Origin: Achromobacter marplatensis
Lineage (GTDB): Bacteria; Pseudomonadota; Gammaproteobacteria; Burkholderiales; Burkholderiaceae_B
NCBI RefSeq assembly: GCF_002209535.1
Contig: NZ_NJIG01000009.1
Span: 124,001 to 188,000 of the forward strand
Direction: 5' to 3'
DNA: 64,000 nucleotides
Shown here: positions 28,593-38,473 of the stretch, in pieces
Numbering within the stretch: position 1 is the first letter of the stretch
Layout: the number at the start of each line of letters is the position of its first letter
Notes under the pieces: generated by a model
Databases searched by the model: none
The model's input: the letters and a program-made list of their open reading frames with translations, nothing else
Told to the model about the DNA's origin: nothing
Position numbers and translations under genes: made by a program

Positions 28593-29984
28593 GTGGCCGT
28601 TTCCGTATTCGATCTGTTCAAGATAGGCATTGGCCCGTCTAGCTCCCATACGGTGGGCCCGATGCGGGCCGCCTTGCTGTTCGCGCAAGGCCTGGAACGC
28701 GACGGCCTGATGCCGCGCGTGGCCAATGTCCGGGCCGAACTCTACGGATCGCTGGGCGCCACGGGCAAGGGCCACGGCACCGACAAGGGCGTGCTGCTGG
28801 GCCTGATGGGCGAAGCCCCCGATACCGTCGACCCGGCCGCCATCGTCGGCATGGTCGCCTCGGTGCGCGCCAGCCGCCAATTGCCGCTGCTGGGCCGCTA
28901 CCCGGTTCCCTTCGTGGAAAAAGAGCACATGGTGTTCTACCGCCGCGAGGCGATGGCCGAGCACCCCAACGGCATGAAATTCCATGCACTCGACGCCAAT
29001 GGAGAGTCGCTGCGCGAGGCGCGCTACCTGTCGGTGGGCGGCGGCTTCGTGGTGACTGCGGGCGCTTCCAACAGCCAGGTCATCGCGGCCCACAACCAAT
29101 TGCCTTACCCGTTTCGCTCCGGCCGCGAACTGCTGACCATGTGCCGCGAGAGCGGCCTGTCGGTGGCCCAGCTGATGATGCAGAACGAGCTGACCTGGCG
29201 CGAAGCCGCGGAAACCAGCAGCGGCCTGGACCGCATCTGGCAAGTCATGCAGGACTGCGTGTCGCGCGGTTGCGGCATCAACTATCCGGAAGCCGACGGC
29301 GAATTGCCCGGCCCGTTGCGGGTGCGCCGGCGCGCGCCCGAGCTCTACCGCAATCTGACGCAGCGCGCCGAGCGCACCTTGTCCGACCCCTTGTCGGTGA
29401 TGGACTGGGTCAACTTGTACGCCATGGCGGTCAACGAAGAGAACGCTGCGGGCGGCCGTGTCGTGACGGCGCCGACCAACGGCGCAGCGGGCATCATCCC
29501 GGCCGTGCTGCACTATTACGACCGTTTCGTGCCGGGTTCCAACCGCGAGGGCGTGCGGGAATTCCTGCTGACCGCCGCCGCGGTGGGGCTGCTGTACAAG
29601 TACAACGCATCGCTGTCGGGCGCCGAAGTCGGCTGTCAGGGCGAAGTGGGCGTAGCGTGTTCGATGGCAGCCGGCGGCTTGGCCGCCGCGCTGGGCGGCA
29701 CGGTGGAGCAGGTTGAGAACGCCGCCGAGATCGGCATGGAACACAACCTGGGCCTGACGTGCGACCCGGTGGGCGGCCTGGTGCAGATTCCCTGTATCGA
29801 GCGCAACGCCATGGCCTCCATCAAGGCGGTGAACGCCGCCCGGATGGCGCTGCGCGGCGACGGGCAGCACTATGTGTCGCTGGATTCGGTGATCAAGACG
29901 ATGCGCGAAACCGGCGCCGACATGAAGACGAAATACAAGGAAACGGCGCGCGGCGGTCTGGCGGTGAACATCGTCGAGTGCTGA
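28593..29984 (+). CDS. sdaA: L-serine ammonia-lyase (single-chain, iron-sulfur)
   Basis: The enzyme deaminates L-serine to pyruvate and ammonia. The 463-residue protein has the SDH beta domain at the N-terminus ([21 protein letters not shown]) and the alpha domain with [4Fe-4S] cysteines in [12 protein letters not shown] and [17 protein letters not shown]. The start is GTG 28593 with GGAG upstream. The 175-bp gap to the divergent Na/Pi gene probably holds both promoters, but none is convincing. Confidence 0.93.
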   Translation: MAVSVFDLFKIGIGPSSSHTVGPMRAALLFAQGLERDGLMPRVANVRAELYGSLGATGKGHGTDKGVLLGLMGEAPDTVDPAAIVGMVASVRASRQLPLLGRYPVPFVEKEHMVFYRREAMAEHPNGMKFHALDANGESLREARYLSVGGGFVVTAGASNSQVIAAHNQLPYPFRSGRELLTMCRESGLSVAQLMMQNELTWREAAETSSGLDRIWQVMQDCVSRGCGINYPEADGELPGPLRVRRRAPELYRNLTQRAERTLSDPLSVMDWVNLYAMAVNEENAAGGRVVTAPTNGAAGIIPAVLHYYDRFVPGSNREGVREFLLTAAAVGLLYKYNASLSGAEVGCQGEVGVACSMAAGGLAAALGGTVEQVENAAEIGMEHNLGLTCDPVGGLVQIPCIERNAMASIKAVNAARMALRGDGQHYVSLDSVIKTMRETGADMKTKYKETARGGLAVNIVEC

Positions 29985-30006
29985 TGCGCGGCGGATGCCG
30001 CCCATG

Positions 30007-30034
30007 AAAAAGCCCCTCCGAAGAGGGGCTTTTT
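30007..30034. terminator. Bidirectional terminator between sdaA and htpX
   Basis: A perfect 12-bp stem AAAAAGCCCCTC / GAGGGGCTTTTT with a CGAA loop sits between the convergent genes. Confidence 0.92.
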
Positions 30035-30067
30035 GCTGCTTGGGCGGGGAAGCAGGCCAGGGCCGGC

Positions 30068-30949
30068 TTAGATGACCCGCGCGTTTTGCAGCGCTGCGAT
30101 GCGCGCCGGGATCGGCGGGTGGGAGGCGAACATGGCCGAGATGCCGCCACGGCCGGTGATGCCCGAGGCCTCGAAGGACTTGGGCAGGTCGCCCGGTTCC
30201 AGGCCGCCCAGGCGGGCCAGGGCGCGGATCATGGGTTCGCGTGCGCCCATCAGGTGGGCCGAACCGGCGTCGGCGCGGTATTCGCGCTGACGCGAGAACC
30301 AGGCCACGATGATCGAGGCCAGCACGCCGAAAATGATCTCACAGACCAGCACGGTGATGTAGTAGCCCGGGCCGATGCCGCGTTCGTTCTTGAACACGAC
30401 GCGGTCGATGAAGTAGCCGACCACGCGGGCCAGGAATACGACGAACGTGTTTACCACGCCCTGGATGAGCGTCAGCGTGACCATGTCGCCGTTGGCGATG
30501 TGGGCCACTTCGTGCGCCAGCACGGCCGCGACTTCCTCTTCGCTCATGCTTTCCAGAAGGCCCGTCGACACAGCGACCAGCGAGTCGTTCTTGAACGCGC
30601 CGGTGGCGAACGCGTTGGGGGCGCCGTCATAGATGGCGACTTCCGGGCGGCCGATGCCGGCGCGGTCGGCCAGCTGGTGCACGGTGTCGACCAGCCAGGC
30701 TTCGCGCTGGTTGCGCGGGGCGTTCGGATCCAACACCTGCGCGCCGGTGCTCCATTTGGCCATCGGCTTGCTGATCAGCAGCGAGATGATCGCGCCCGTG
30801 AAGCCCACGACGACCGAGAAGATCAGGAGGGCGTTGAGGTTCAGGCCGTTGGCGGTGATGTAGCGGTCTACGCCCAGGATGCGCAGCGTGGCCGACAGCA
30901 CGAGCATGACGGCCAGGTTGGTGATGACGAACAAGACAATGCGTTTCAT
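30068..30949 (-). CDS. htpX: Protease HtpX
   Basis: HtpX is an inner-membrane zinc metalloprotease that degrades damaged membrane proteins. The 293-residue protein starts [20 protein letters not shown], with two N-terminal membrane helices. It has the zinc motif HEVAH in [12 protein letters not shown], a third ligand region [10 protein letters not shown] and two later hydrophobic segments. Start at the ATG at 30949; the frame upstream of this is noncoding and overlaps the next gene. It is probably heat- or Cpx-regulated as in E. coli, but no site was identified. Confidence 0.94.
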   Translation of the reverse strand: MKRIVLFVITNLAVMLVLSATLRILGVDRYITANGLNLNALLIFSVVVGFTGAIISLLISKPMAKWSTGAQVLDPNAPRNQREAWLVDTVHQLADRAGIGRPEVAIYDGAPNAFATGAFKNDSLVAVSTGLLESMSEEEVAAVLAHEVAHIANGDMVTLTLIQGVVNTFVVFLARVVGYFIDRVVFKNERGIGPGYYITVLVCEIIFGVLASIIVAWFSRQREYRADAGSAHLMGAREPMIRALARLGGLEPGDLPKSFEASGITGRGGISAMFASHPPIPARIAALQNARVI

Positions 30950-31102
30950 GTTTTTTGTGTTCCTCTGCGAGCGGGAAATACCCGGGTTCGACATCGCGGC
31001 GGCCTGCCAGTTCCCCGACTCTCCGGCACCGCTCCCGGTGACGGAGAGTATAGTATCGCTTTCCCCTATTCCTCCCCACTTTTCCCTTAGCGCAGACCCC
31101 CA

Positions 31103-31957
31103 ATGCAGGCTCTCTGGATGTTGCTGGCGTCCGCCATGTTCGCCATCATGGGGTCGTTCGTGAAGCTCGGTACCGAGCACGGCGCCTCCCTCCCGCAGAT
31201 CGTGCTGTTCCGCGGGCTGCCTTCGGTGATCCTGCTGCTGCTGTGGGCGCGCGCCGGCCGGCAATCCATCATCCCGACCAGCTGGAAGCTGCACCTGTGG
31301 CGCAACCTGTCCGGCGTCACGTCGATGTGGCTGGGCTTTTTCGCCATCTCGCACCTGCCGTTGGCCACCGCCACCAGCCTGAACTACACCGCGCCGCTTT
31401 TCATCGCCTGCTGGATGCTGGGCTGGGGCGGCGCGCAGCGCGACCCCGTGCGCATCGTGGCGGTGGCGCTGGGCTTTCTGGGCGTGATCGCCGTCCTGCG
31501 ACCCAGCATCAACGACGACCAATGGGTGGCCGCGGTCATGGGCATGGGCGCCGGGGCCATGTCGGCGATCGCCATGATGCAGATCCGCCAACTGGGCCGG
31601 ATCGGCGAACCCGAATGGCGCACGGTGCTGTTCTTTTCCGTGGCGGTCTGCGTGTCCAGCGTGGCCGGCCTGTGGTTCGAAGGCTGGGGCCAGGCCGACT
31701 GGCAGGGCTACGCATCGCTCTTCGGCGTGGGCGTGGCCGGCATGTTCGGCCAGCTTGCCATGACCCGGGCCTTCGGCATGGGGTCGGCGCTGCTGACCGC
31801 CGCGCTGCAATACAGCACCATCATCTTCGCGGCCTTGCTGGGCATGGGCTTCTGGGGCGACCACCTGGACGGCGTGGCCTGGGCCGGCATGGGCTTGATC
31901 ATTTCCGCGGGGCTGCTGTCAGTGTGGCGCACGATGCGCGACCCCAAGCCGGCCTGA
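31103..31957 (+). CDS. EamA/DMT-superfamily transporter
   Basis: This 284-residue membrane protein has about ten helices in two EamA repeats (residues about 1-130 and 145-280). It starts [23 protein letters not shown]. The family exports small metabolites such as amino acids. It is followed after 32 bp by a sulfurtransferase, so a joint role is possible but not evident. Confidence 0.86.
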   Translation: MQALWMLLASAMFAIMGSFVKLGTEHGASLPQIVLFRGLPSVILLLLWARAGRQSIIPTSWKLHLWRNLSGVTSMWLGFFAISHLPLATATSLNYTAPLFIACWMLGWGGAQRDPVRIVAVALGFLGVIAVLRPSINDDQWVAAVMGMGAGAMSAIAMMQIRQLGRIGEPEWRTVLFFSVAVCVSSVAGLWFEGWGQADWQGYASLFGVGVAGMFGQLAMTRAFGMGSALLTAALQYSTIIFAALLGMGFWGDHLDGVAWAGMGLIISAGLLSVWRTMRDPKPA

Positions 31958-31989
31958 CCCGCGCCCCCCTTAGACCAGGAGCACACCGA

Positions 31990-32841
31990 ATGACGATGAC
32001 ACTGATTTCCGCCGCCGATCTGGCCGCGCGCCTCGATACGCCCGACCTGCGCGTGTTCGATGTGCGCCATGACCTGACCAACCACGCGGCGGGCCGCCAG
32101 GCCTATGACGCCGGCCATATCCCCGGCGCCCGTCACCTGGACCACGAGACCGAACTGGCCGCGCCGCGCACCGGCAAGAACGGCCGTCATCCCTTGCCTT
32201 CGCGCGCGGAATTCGGCGCGCTGATGGCCGCGCACGGCGTGACGCCGCAGACGCTGGTCGTCGCCTACGACGCCAGCGGCGGCATGTACGGCGCGCACCT
32301 GTGGTGGATGCTGCGCTGGCTGGGCCATGACCGTGTGGCCGTGCTGGACGGCGGCTGGCAGGCCTGGGTGGCCGCCGGACTGCCCACGTCGACCGAGGCC
32401 GCAGCGCCCGTGCAGGCCGGAAAACCCGTGGAGCCGGGCGCGTCGCTGGCGGGTGCCGTGGACGCCAACGCCGTGCTGGCCAACATCGCCCAACCGTCCT
32501 TCACCGTGATCGACGCGCGCGCCGCCAATCGCTACCGCGGCGAGGTCGAACCGATGGACCCGGTGGCCGGGCACATCCCGGGCGCGTTGAACCGCCCCAA
32601 CGGCGAAAACCTGCAAGCCGACGGCCGCTTCAAGAGCGCCGAACAACTGCGCGCCGAATTCGCAAGCTTGCTGGATGGCCGCGACCCGGCATCCATCGTG
32701 CACCAATGCGGCTCGGGCATCACTGCCTGCCACAACCTGCTGTCCATGGAGATCGCGGGCCTGGCGGGATCGCGCCTGTATCCGGGCTCGTGGAGCGAGT
32801 GGTGCAGCGACCCGTCGCGTCCGGTGGCCAAGGGCGCCTGA
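31990..32841 (+). CDS. sseA: Sulfurtransferase, 3-mercaptopyruvate type
   Basis: This 283-residue protein has two rhodanese domains, inactive (about 5-120) and active (about 155-280). The active-site cysteine C240 lies in CGSGITA, which fits 3-mercaptopyruvate sulfurtransferases (CGSGVTA) better than thiosulfate rhodaneses. It transfers sulfane sulfur to cyanide or thiols. The ATG at 31990 follows an AGGAGC sequence; a second ATG at 31996 is possible. Confidence 0.87.
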   Translation: MTMTLISAADLAARLDTPDLRVFDVRHDLTNHAAGRQAYDAGHIPGARHLDHETELAAPRTGKNGRHPLPSRAEFGALMAAHGVTPQTLVVAYDASGGMYGAHLWWMLRWLGHDRVAVLDGGWQAWVAAGLPTSTEAAAPVQAGKPVEPGASLAGAVDANAVLANIAQPSFTVIDARAANRYRGEVEPMDPVAGHIPGALNRPNGENLQADGRFKSAEQLRAEFASLLDGRDPASIVHQCGSGITACHNLLSMEIAGLAGSRLYPGSWSEWCSDPSRPVAKGA

Positions 32842-32870
32842 GGCGGCCCCCATCCGTAACCCCATCCGTA

Positions 32871-32896
32871 AGCCAGGGCGATTGCCCTGGCTTTTT
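32871..32896 (+). terminator. Terminator after the sulfurtransferase
   Basis: A 9-bp stem AGCCAGGGC / GCCCTGGCT with a GATT loop is followed by TTTT. Confidence 0.88.
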
Positions 32897-32926
32897 GCTT
32901 TGGCGCGCGTGTTTTGCTGGCAGCCG

Positions 32927-33496
32927 CTACCAGATCGCGGCCAGCTTGACCCGTCCCGAGACGCTTTCGGCGATTTCCAGGAAGTGGTCCAAAGGCGGCG
33001 TGGCCAGCCCGGGGACCTTGGCCATGTCGTCCCACCGCCTTAGACGAATCGCATCCGGCGCGCCCGGCATGCTGGCGAAATCCACCGCCTGGCCCGCATC
33101 GAAGCTGCCCCCCTGCAATGCCAGGCTGCGCTTGGAGTCTTCCGAGAGCGACGCTTCATATTGCGGCTCCACGTAGCAGAGGTAGCGTTTGGCTTCCACA
33201 TGGAGCCGGATGGGATCCAGCACGGCCGAGCTGAACAGCCCGCGCAGGAACGGCAGCACGAAATACTGGTGCTTGTCGTCGATGCCGCGCAGCGTGGGCG
33301 TGCCGGGCCGGTCGGCGATCAGGTGGCCCAAGTCGTGCAGCAGGCAGGCGGTGATCAGTTGCGCGTTGGCGCCATTGCGCTCGGCGAGCGCCGCCGTCTG
33401 CAGCGCATGCCGCAAATGGCTGACGGACTCGCCATGATAGGAGCGGTGTCCGCGCTCCAGGAAAATCTGCTCGATGTCTTGCAAGGTCAAGGCCAT
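32927..33496 (-). CDS. HD-domain oxygenase, PhnZ-like, phosphonate-associated
   Basis: The 189-residue protein has the HD metal set H30, H54-D55, H76 and H99, plus Y20 and E23, which match in spacing the Tyr24 and Glu27 of PhnZ. PhnZ is a mixed-valent di-iron oxygenase that cleaves 1-hydroxy-2-aminoethylphosphonate to glycine and phosphate. No PhnY-type hydroxylase gene is nearby to make that substrate. It follows the LysR gene by 52 bp on the same strand and is probably co-transcribed with it. Homologues are a regular part of AEP gene clusters. Confidence 0.82.
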   Translation of the reverse strand: MALTLQDIEQIFLERGHRSYHGESVSHLRHALQTAALAERNGANAQLITACLLHDLGHLIADRPGTPTLRGIDDKHQYFVLPFLRGLFSSAVLDPIRLHVEAKRYLCYVEPQYEASLSEDSKRSLALQGGSFDAGQAVDFASMPGAPDAIRLRRWDDMAKVPGLATPPLDHFLEIAESVSGRVKLAAIW

Positions 33497-33548
33497 GGTT
33501 GTCTCCTGAGTGGCCGCAAGGGGGAGAGGCGGGCAGTGACCTTCGCGG

Positions 33549-34412
33549 TCAGCCGGCTGCCGGCGCCATCTCCAGAAAGCGCGCGATCAATTGCACCGGT
33601 TGGCGCTCGCGCAGGCAGTACAGGTATTCGTTCATCACGATGTCGGCGCCTTCGATGTCCAGCGCCGCCAGATCGGGATGCGAGGGGATTTCACGCGATG
33701 GGATAAGGCTGATGCCCAGATCGCACAGGATGGCTTGCCGGATCGACTCCCGGCTGCCGATCTCCAGCGTGCGCCGCACGGTGACGCCGGCTGCCGCCAG
33801 GGCGTCCTCGGTCAGTTGGCGCGTCATGGAGCCGGGTTCGCGCAACAGCACCGCATGGTCGGCCAGATCGGCCAGCCGGACGCGGGTCAGGCGGGCCAGC
33901 GGGTGGTCGCGGTGCGTCACCACGCGGATCGGGTCGGCGGCGATCATCCGTCGGTACAGGTGCTTGTCATCCATCAGAAAAGATGACGTGGCAATCTCGA
34001 TGCGGTAGTCGTGCAATGCCTGCAGCATCGACTGCGAATTGCCGATCGTGACGGTCAGGTCGATGCCGGGGTAGCGCTGGTTGTACCGGCGCACCGTATC
34101 CATGATGTAGAAGGGGCCGGTCGCGCCGATGCGCAGATTGCCCTCGCGCAGGTCGCTGGCGTCGCGCAGCCGGAAATCGATCTCGGTTTCCTGCTGCACC
34201 AGCTTTTCCACCATGGGCATCAGGTTGTGGCCCGCGTCCGACAGGCGCATGCCGCGGCCCTGCCGATGAAAGAGCTCAACGCCGTAACGTGACTCCAGCT
34301 GGCGCAGTTGCCCCGTCACCGTGGGTTGGCTGACACCCAGCTGGGCGGCGGCCTTGGTGACGGTGCCGCAGCGAGCCACGGCGTAGAAGGATTTGAGTTC
34401 GGCGACAAGCAC
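33549..34412 (-). CDS. LysR-family regulator of the phosphonate locus
   Basis: The winged helix (LVAELKSFYAVARCGTVTKAAAQLGVSQPTV) and effector domain match the LysR type linked with aminoethylphosphonate catabolism (TIGR03339-like). I start it at GTG 34412, where homology begins (287 residues). The frame extends to a TTG at 34463 with no ribosome site. It is divergent from the AEP transporter and probably induces it. The intervening region has an AT-rich tract (34461-34485) that could be its operator. Confidence 0.82.
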   Translation of the reverse strand: MLVAELKSFYAVARCGTVTKAAAQLGVSQPTVTGQLRQLESRYGVELFHRQGRGMRLSDAGHNLMPMVEKLVQQETEIDFRLRDASDLREGNLRIGATGPFYIMDTVRRYNQRYPGIDLTVTIGNSQSMLQALHDYRIEIATSSFLMDDKHLYRRMIAADPIRVVTHRDHPLARLTRVRLADLADHAVLLREPGSMTRQLTEDALAAAGVTVRRTLEIGSRESIRQAILCDLGISLIPSREIPSHPDLAALDIEGADIVMNEYLYCLRERQPVQLIARFLEMAPAAG

Positions 34413-34559
34413 GATGGTGGGGGCGGTAAAGGGACGCAATGCGCAAGACCGCCAGTACACCAAAATAATTTGATGTTTTTATTACTGCATTTGCGCGAAG
34501 TGTCATAAACACTCAATACGCGGCTTCCATACTGCCTTCGTTCCCAAACCGGAGGCACC

Positions 34560-35714
34560 ATGCCCCAACCCAATAACGACCTTTTCCCCGCCGGGCCGCC
34601 CCAAGGGGAAAAAGCCCCCCCGGGGGGCAGAGAGCCCCAGCATGGGGCGAAGCGTGGGGGCTTTCTCACTGTCCGAAATCTCGTGAAACGGTTCGGCAGC
34701 CATACGGCGCTGGCCGATGTTTCGCTGGATATCCGGGCAGGCGAGCTGGTGTGCCTGCTGGGCCCGTCCGGTTGCGGCAAGACGACCCTGCTGCGGGCCA
34801 TTGCCGGCCTGGAGCGCCAGGACAGCGGCACCATCGTGCTGTCCGGCCGGGATATTTCCCATGCCGAGCCGCAAGAGCGCGACTACGGCATCCTGTTCCA
34901 GTCCTATGCGCTGTTTCCCAACCTGACCGTGGCCCAGAACGTGGCGTACGGCCTGAGCGGCAAGCGCGCCCACCGCAAGCACGTCGCCAACCGGGTCGAG
35001 GAAATGTTGACCTTGGTGGGCCTGGCCGGTGCTGCGGAAAAATATCCGGGACAGATCTCCGGCGGCCAGCAGCAGCGCGTGGCCTTGGCGCGCGCGCTGG
35101 CGCCGTCGCCGTCGCTGCTGCTGCTGGACGAACCCATGTCCGCCCTGGACGCCCGGGTGCGCGAGCACCTGCGCATCGAGCTGCGCGCCTTGCAGAAGCG
35201 CCTGTCCATCACGACTTTGATGGTGACGCATGACCAGGAAGAGGCCATGGTGATGGCCGACCGCATCGCCGTCATGAACGGCGGGGTCATCGAACAGTAC
35301 GGGACGCCGCGCGAACTCTACCGCCAGCCGGAATCGGCCTTCATTGCCGACTTCGTGGGCGAGGCGAACTGGCTGCCGTTCGAACGCATCGATGCCCACC
35401 GTGCCCGCGTCGGCCGCCAGGAATTGGCTGTGGACGCGGCGCTGGACGGGCAGTCGGGCAAGCTCTTCGTACGCCCCGAAGCGGTGCGCGTCAGCATGGC
35501 GCGCCCGGAAGAACCCAATTCGATGCTGGCTGACGTGCTGGACGGTGTGTTCCTGGGCCGCGGCTATCGCCTGGCGCTGCGCCTGGAAGGCGTGCCCGGT
35601 TCCACCGTGCATTCCATCGTGTCCCCCGAAATCGGAGACGCCCTGCTGGGCCCTCACGCTGCCAGCCGCTGCTGGGTGGAGCTGCCGCGCCATGCGATTC
35701 GCGCCTACGCTTGA
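34560..35714 (+). CDS. phnT: AEP ABC transporter, ATP-binding protein (PhnT type)
   Basis: This 384-residue ATPase energises 2-aminoethylphosphonate import. Walker A GPSGCGKT is at 68-75, the signature ISGGQQQR and Walker B LLLLDEPMS follow, and a C-terminal TOBE-type domain lies at about 290-380. Homology starts near residue 36 (FLTVRNLVKRFGSH). The first 35 residues come from a G/C-homopolymer-rich, self-complementary stretch (34580-34670) and look unlike any family member. A GGAGG ribosome site precedes ATG 34560. It is the first gene of a five-gene operon. Confidence 0.87.
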   Translation: MPQPNNDLFPAGPPQGEKAPPGGREPQHGAKRGGFLTVRNLVKRFGSHTALADVSLDIRAGELVCLLGPSGCGKTTLLRAIAGLERQDSGTIVLSGRDISHAEPQERDYGILFQSYALFPNLTVAQNVAYGLSGKRAHRKHVANRVEEMLTLVGLAGAAEKYPGQISGGQQQRVALARALAPSPSLLLLDEPMSALDARVREHLRIELRALQKRLSITTLMVTHDQEEAMVMADRIAVMNGGVIEQYGTPRELYRQPESAFIADFVGEANWLPFERIDAHRARVGRQELAVDAALDGQSGKLFVRPEAVRVSMARPEEPNSMLADVLDGVFLGRGYRLALRLEGVPGSTVHSIVSPEIGDALLGPHAASRCWVELPRHAIRAYA

Positions 35715-35721
35715 TTCCGCC

Positions 35722-37500
35722 ATGACCGGATCTACCGCCGCCGAAACGGCCGCCTCCACCCCCGTGCCTGCGGCCCCGGCCGCACCCGCACCCGCGGTCG
35801 TCCTGGGCCGCCGCCCCTTGCCCGCCTGGATCGGCGCGCTGGGGCTGACGGCGGGGCAGGGCGCGCTGGTGTTGTTTCTGGTGCTGTTCCTGGCGTTGCC
35901 GCTGGCCGCGATCCTGCTCAAATCCGTCACCGATAGTGACGGCGCCTGGGCCGGCCTGTCGGTCGTGACCGGCATCATCGGCGCGGACGGATTTCTTTCC
36001 ATGGTCGGGCGCAGCCTGATGGTCGGCATCGTCACGATGCTGCTGGTGGTGCCTTGCGCTTATGGATTCGCCTATGGCCTGACCCGCACGCGCCTGCCGG
36101 GCAAGGGCCTGCTGCGCACCATTGCGCTGCTGCCGCTGCTGGCCCCGTCGCTGCTGCCCGGCATTGCGCTCGTCTATCTGCTGGGCAACCAGGGCCTGCT
36201 CAAGAGCCTGACGGGGGGCGCCACCATCTACGGCTTCTGGGGCATCGTGGTGGGCGAGGCCTTCTACACCTTCCCGCATGCGCTGATGATCCTGCTGACC
36301 GGCCTGACGCTGGCCGATGGCCGCCTGTATGACGCCGCGCGGGCGATGGGCGCCGGTGCATGGCGCACGTTCCTGACCGTGACCCTGCCCGGCACGCGCT
36401 ATGCCGTGTTCTCGGCCTGCTGCGTGGTGTTCACGCTGACCGTGACCGATTTCGGCGTGCCCAAGGTGGTGGGCGGGGATTACAACGTGCTGGCCATGGA
36501 AGCCTATAAGGCTGTGGTCGGCCAGCAGAACTTCCCCAAGGGCGCGGCCATCGGCATCCTGCTGCTGCTGCCCGCCTTGCTGACCTTCGTGCTGGACCGC
36601 CGGCTGCGCGCCCGCCAAGGCGCCCAGATGAGCGGCCGGGCCCAGCCTTATGTCTCGGGCGTGAACGTCCGGCGCGATGCCGCCTTCCTGGCGCTTGCCG
36701 GCGTAATGGCCGCCTTCCTGCTGGCGATCATCGGCGTGGCGGTCTGGGCGTCGTTCGTGAAGATGTGGCCGTACAACCTGTCCATGTCGCTGCGTTCCTA
36801 CGATTTCGACAATATGGACGGTGGCGGCTGGCTGGCTTGGTGCAACAGCTTGCAGCTGGCGTTCTGCACGGCCGTGATCGGTACGGCGGTCGTGTTCGTC
36901 GGCGCCTGGATGATGGAGAAGGTGCCGGCGCGCGGCGGCGTGGCGCGCGGCCTGCGCGGCGCGGTGAGCATGCTGGCGTTGATGCCGATGGCGGTGCCGG
37001 GACTGGTGTTGGGCCTGGGCTACATCTTCTTCTTCAACAGCCTGATGAATCCGCTGAACGTGTTGTACGGCACGATGCCGCTGCTGATCCTGTGCACGGT
37101 CGTCCACTTCTACACCAGCGCGCACCTGACGGCGGCGACCGCGCTCAATGCGCTGGACCCGGAATTCGAAGCCGCGTCGGCGTCGCTGAAAGTGCCGCGC
37201 ATGACGACGTTCCTGCGGGTGACCTTGCCGATGTGCCTGCCGGCGGCGCTGGACGTTGCCCGCTACCTGTTCGTTTCCGCCATGACGACCGTGTCGGCCG
37301 TGGTGTTCCTGTACAGCCCGTCCACGGTGCTGGCCGCCGTCGCCGTGCTGAACATGGACGACGCCGGCTTCATCGGTCCGGCCGCCGCCATGTGCACCGT
37401 GATCATGGCCAGTTCCGCCGTCGCGGCCCTGGTGCTCCACTTGGCCAGCCGTGCATTGGTGGCGCGCAGCCAGGCCTGGCGCCGCCCCGTGGCCTCTTGA
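35722..37500 (+). CDS. AEP ABC transporter permease (fused two-domain)
   Basis: The 592-residue membrane protein has two binding-protein-dependent permease domains in one chain (about 75-290 and 345-585), with EAA-loop-like sequences near DAARAMGAGAWRTFLTVTLPG and EAASASLKVPRMTTFLRVTLP. It therefore does the job of two subunits, as in PhnU-type AEP permeases. The first 40 residues are A/P-rich. It starts 7 bp after phnT. Confidence 0.88.
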   Translation: MTGSTAAETAASTPVPAAPAAPAPAVVLGRRPLPAWIGALGLTAGQGALVLFLVLFLALPLAAILLKSVTDSDGAWAGLSVVTGIIGADGFLSMVGRSLMVGIVTMLLVVPCAYGFAYGLTRTRLPGKGLLRTIALLPLLAPSLLPGIALVYLLGNQGLLKSLTGGATIYGFWGIVVGEAFYTFPHALMILLTGLTLADGRLYDAARAMGAGAWRTFLTVTLPGTRYAVFSACCVVFTLTVTDFGVPKVVGGDYNVLAMEAYKAVVGQQNFPKGAAIGILLLLPALLTFVLDRRLRARQGAQMSGRAQPYVSGVNVRRDAAFLALAGVMAAFLLAIIGVAVWASFVKMWPYNLSMSLRSYDFDNMDGGGWLAWCNSLQLAFCTAVIGTAVVFVGAWMMEKVPARGGVARGLRGAVSMLALMPMAVPGLVLGLGYIFFFNSLMNPLNVLYGTMPLLILCTVVHFYTSAHLTAATALNALDPEFEAASASLKVPRMTTFLRVTLPMCLPAALDVARYLFVSAMTTVSAVVFLYSPSTVLAAVAVLNMDDAGFIGPAAAMCTVIMASSAVAALVLHLASRALVARSQAWRRPVAS

Positions 37501-37524
37501 ACGCTTATTTCTAGGATGACCCTC

Positions 37525-38349
37525 ATGACTGCTGTTTCCCCTTTGCCCGTCCAACTGGAAGCCGTGATCTTCGACTGGGCCGGCACGCTGGTCGACTTCG
37601 GATCGTTCGCGCCCACCAAGGTGTTCGTGGATGCGTTCTCGCAGTTCGGCATGGACGTGTCGTTGAAAGAGGCCCGCGGCCCGATGGGCATGGGCAAGTG
37701 GGACCACATCCGCGCCCTGTGCGACCAGCCCGCCATCGCCAGCCAGTACCAGGCCCAGTTCGGCCGCCTGCCGACCGATGACGACGTGACCGCCATCTAC
37801 GAACGCTTTTTGCCGATGCAGCTGGAAAAGGTCGCGCAGTATTCGGCGGCCATTCCCGGTGCGGCCGAACTGTTGCGTGCGCTGCGCCAGCACGGCCTGA
37901 AGATCGGATCCTGCTCGGGCTATCCGGGCAGCGTCATGCGCCGCGTCGTAGAGCGCGCCGCCGCCGAAGGCCTGGAGCCCGATTGCATCGTGGCCAGCGA
38001 CGACGTGCCGCGCGCACGTCCGGCGCCGGCGATGGCGCTGAAGAACGTCGTGGAACTGGGCCTGTCGGACGTTGCCGGCTGCATCAAGGTTGACGACACC
38101 TCGCCCGGCATCGAAGAAGGCCGCCGCGCCGGCATGTGGACGGTGGGGCTGCTGTTGTCCGGCAATGCCGCCGGCCTGACGCTGGACGAATACCTGAGCC
38201 TGGACGAAGCGGGGCGCGACAAGGCGCGCGCCGAGGCGACCCGCGAACTCTCGACCGCCGCGCCGCATTACCTGATCGATACGGTGGCCGACCTGCCGGC
38301 CGTCGTGACCGATATCGAAGCCCGTCTGGCACGAGGCGAACGGCCCTGA
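37525..38349 (+). CDS. phnX: Phosphonoacetaldehyde hydrolase (phosphonatase)
   Basis: PhnX cleaves phosphonoacetaldehyde to acetaldehyde and phosphate. The 274-residue HAD-superfamily protein has the nucleophile D17 in [11 protein letters not shown]. The Schiff-base lysine K58 in [11 protein letters not shown] is 41 residues later, the same spacing as D12 and K53 of the characterised Bacillus cereus enzyme. The start is ATG 37525, 9 bases after AGGA; an earlier ATG at 37516 abuts the ribosome site. Its presence shows the locus uses the phosphonatase route. Confidence 0.93.
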   Translation: MTAVSPLPVQLEAVIFDWAGTLVDFGSFAPTKVFVDAFSQFGMDVSLKEARGPMGMGKWDHIRALCDQPAIASQYQAQFGRLPTDDDVTAIYERFLPMQLEKVAQYSAAIPGAAELLRALRQHGLKIGSCSGYPGSVMRRVVERAAAEGLEPDCIVASDDVPRARPAPAMALKNVVELGLSDVAGCIKVDDTSPGIEEGRRAGMWTVGLLLSGNAAGLTLDEYLSLDEAGRDKARAEATRELSTAAPHYLIDTVADLPAVVTDIEARLARGERP

Positions 38350-38473
38350 GCTAGATCCTGACCGGCCGGCGCCGCCGGCCACATTCCTCTCTTTCACACC
38401 GCGTACCGCAGCCGGCAACCGCCGGCAGCGGGGGCGACTCTCACCCTTTTTCCGCTCATCCACGGAGTTCCTC

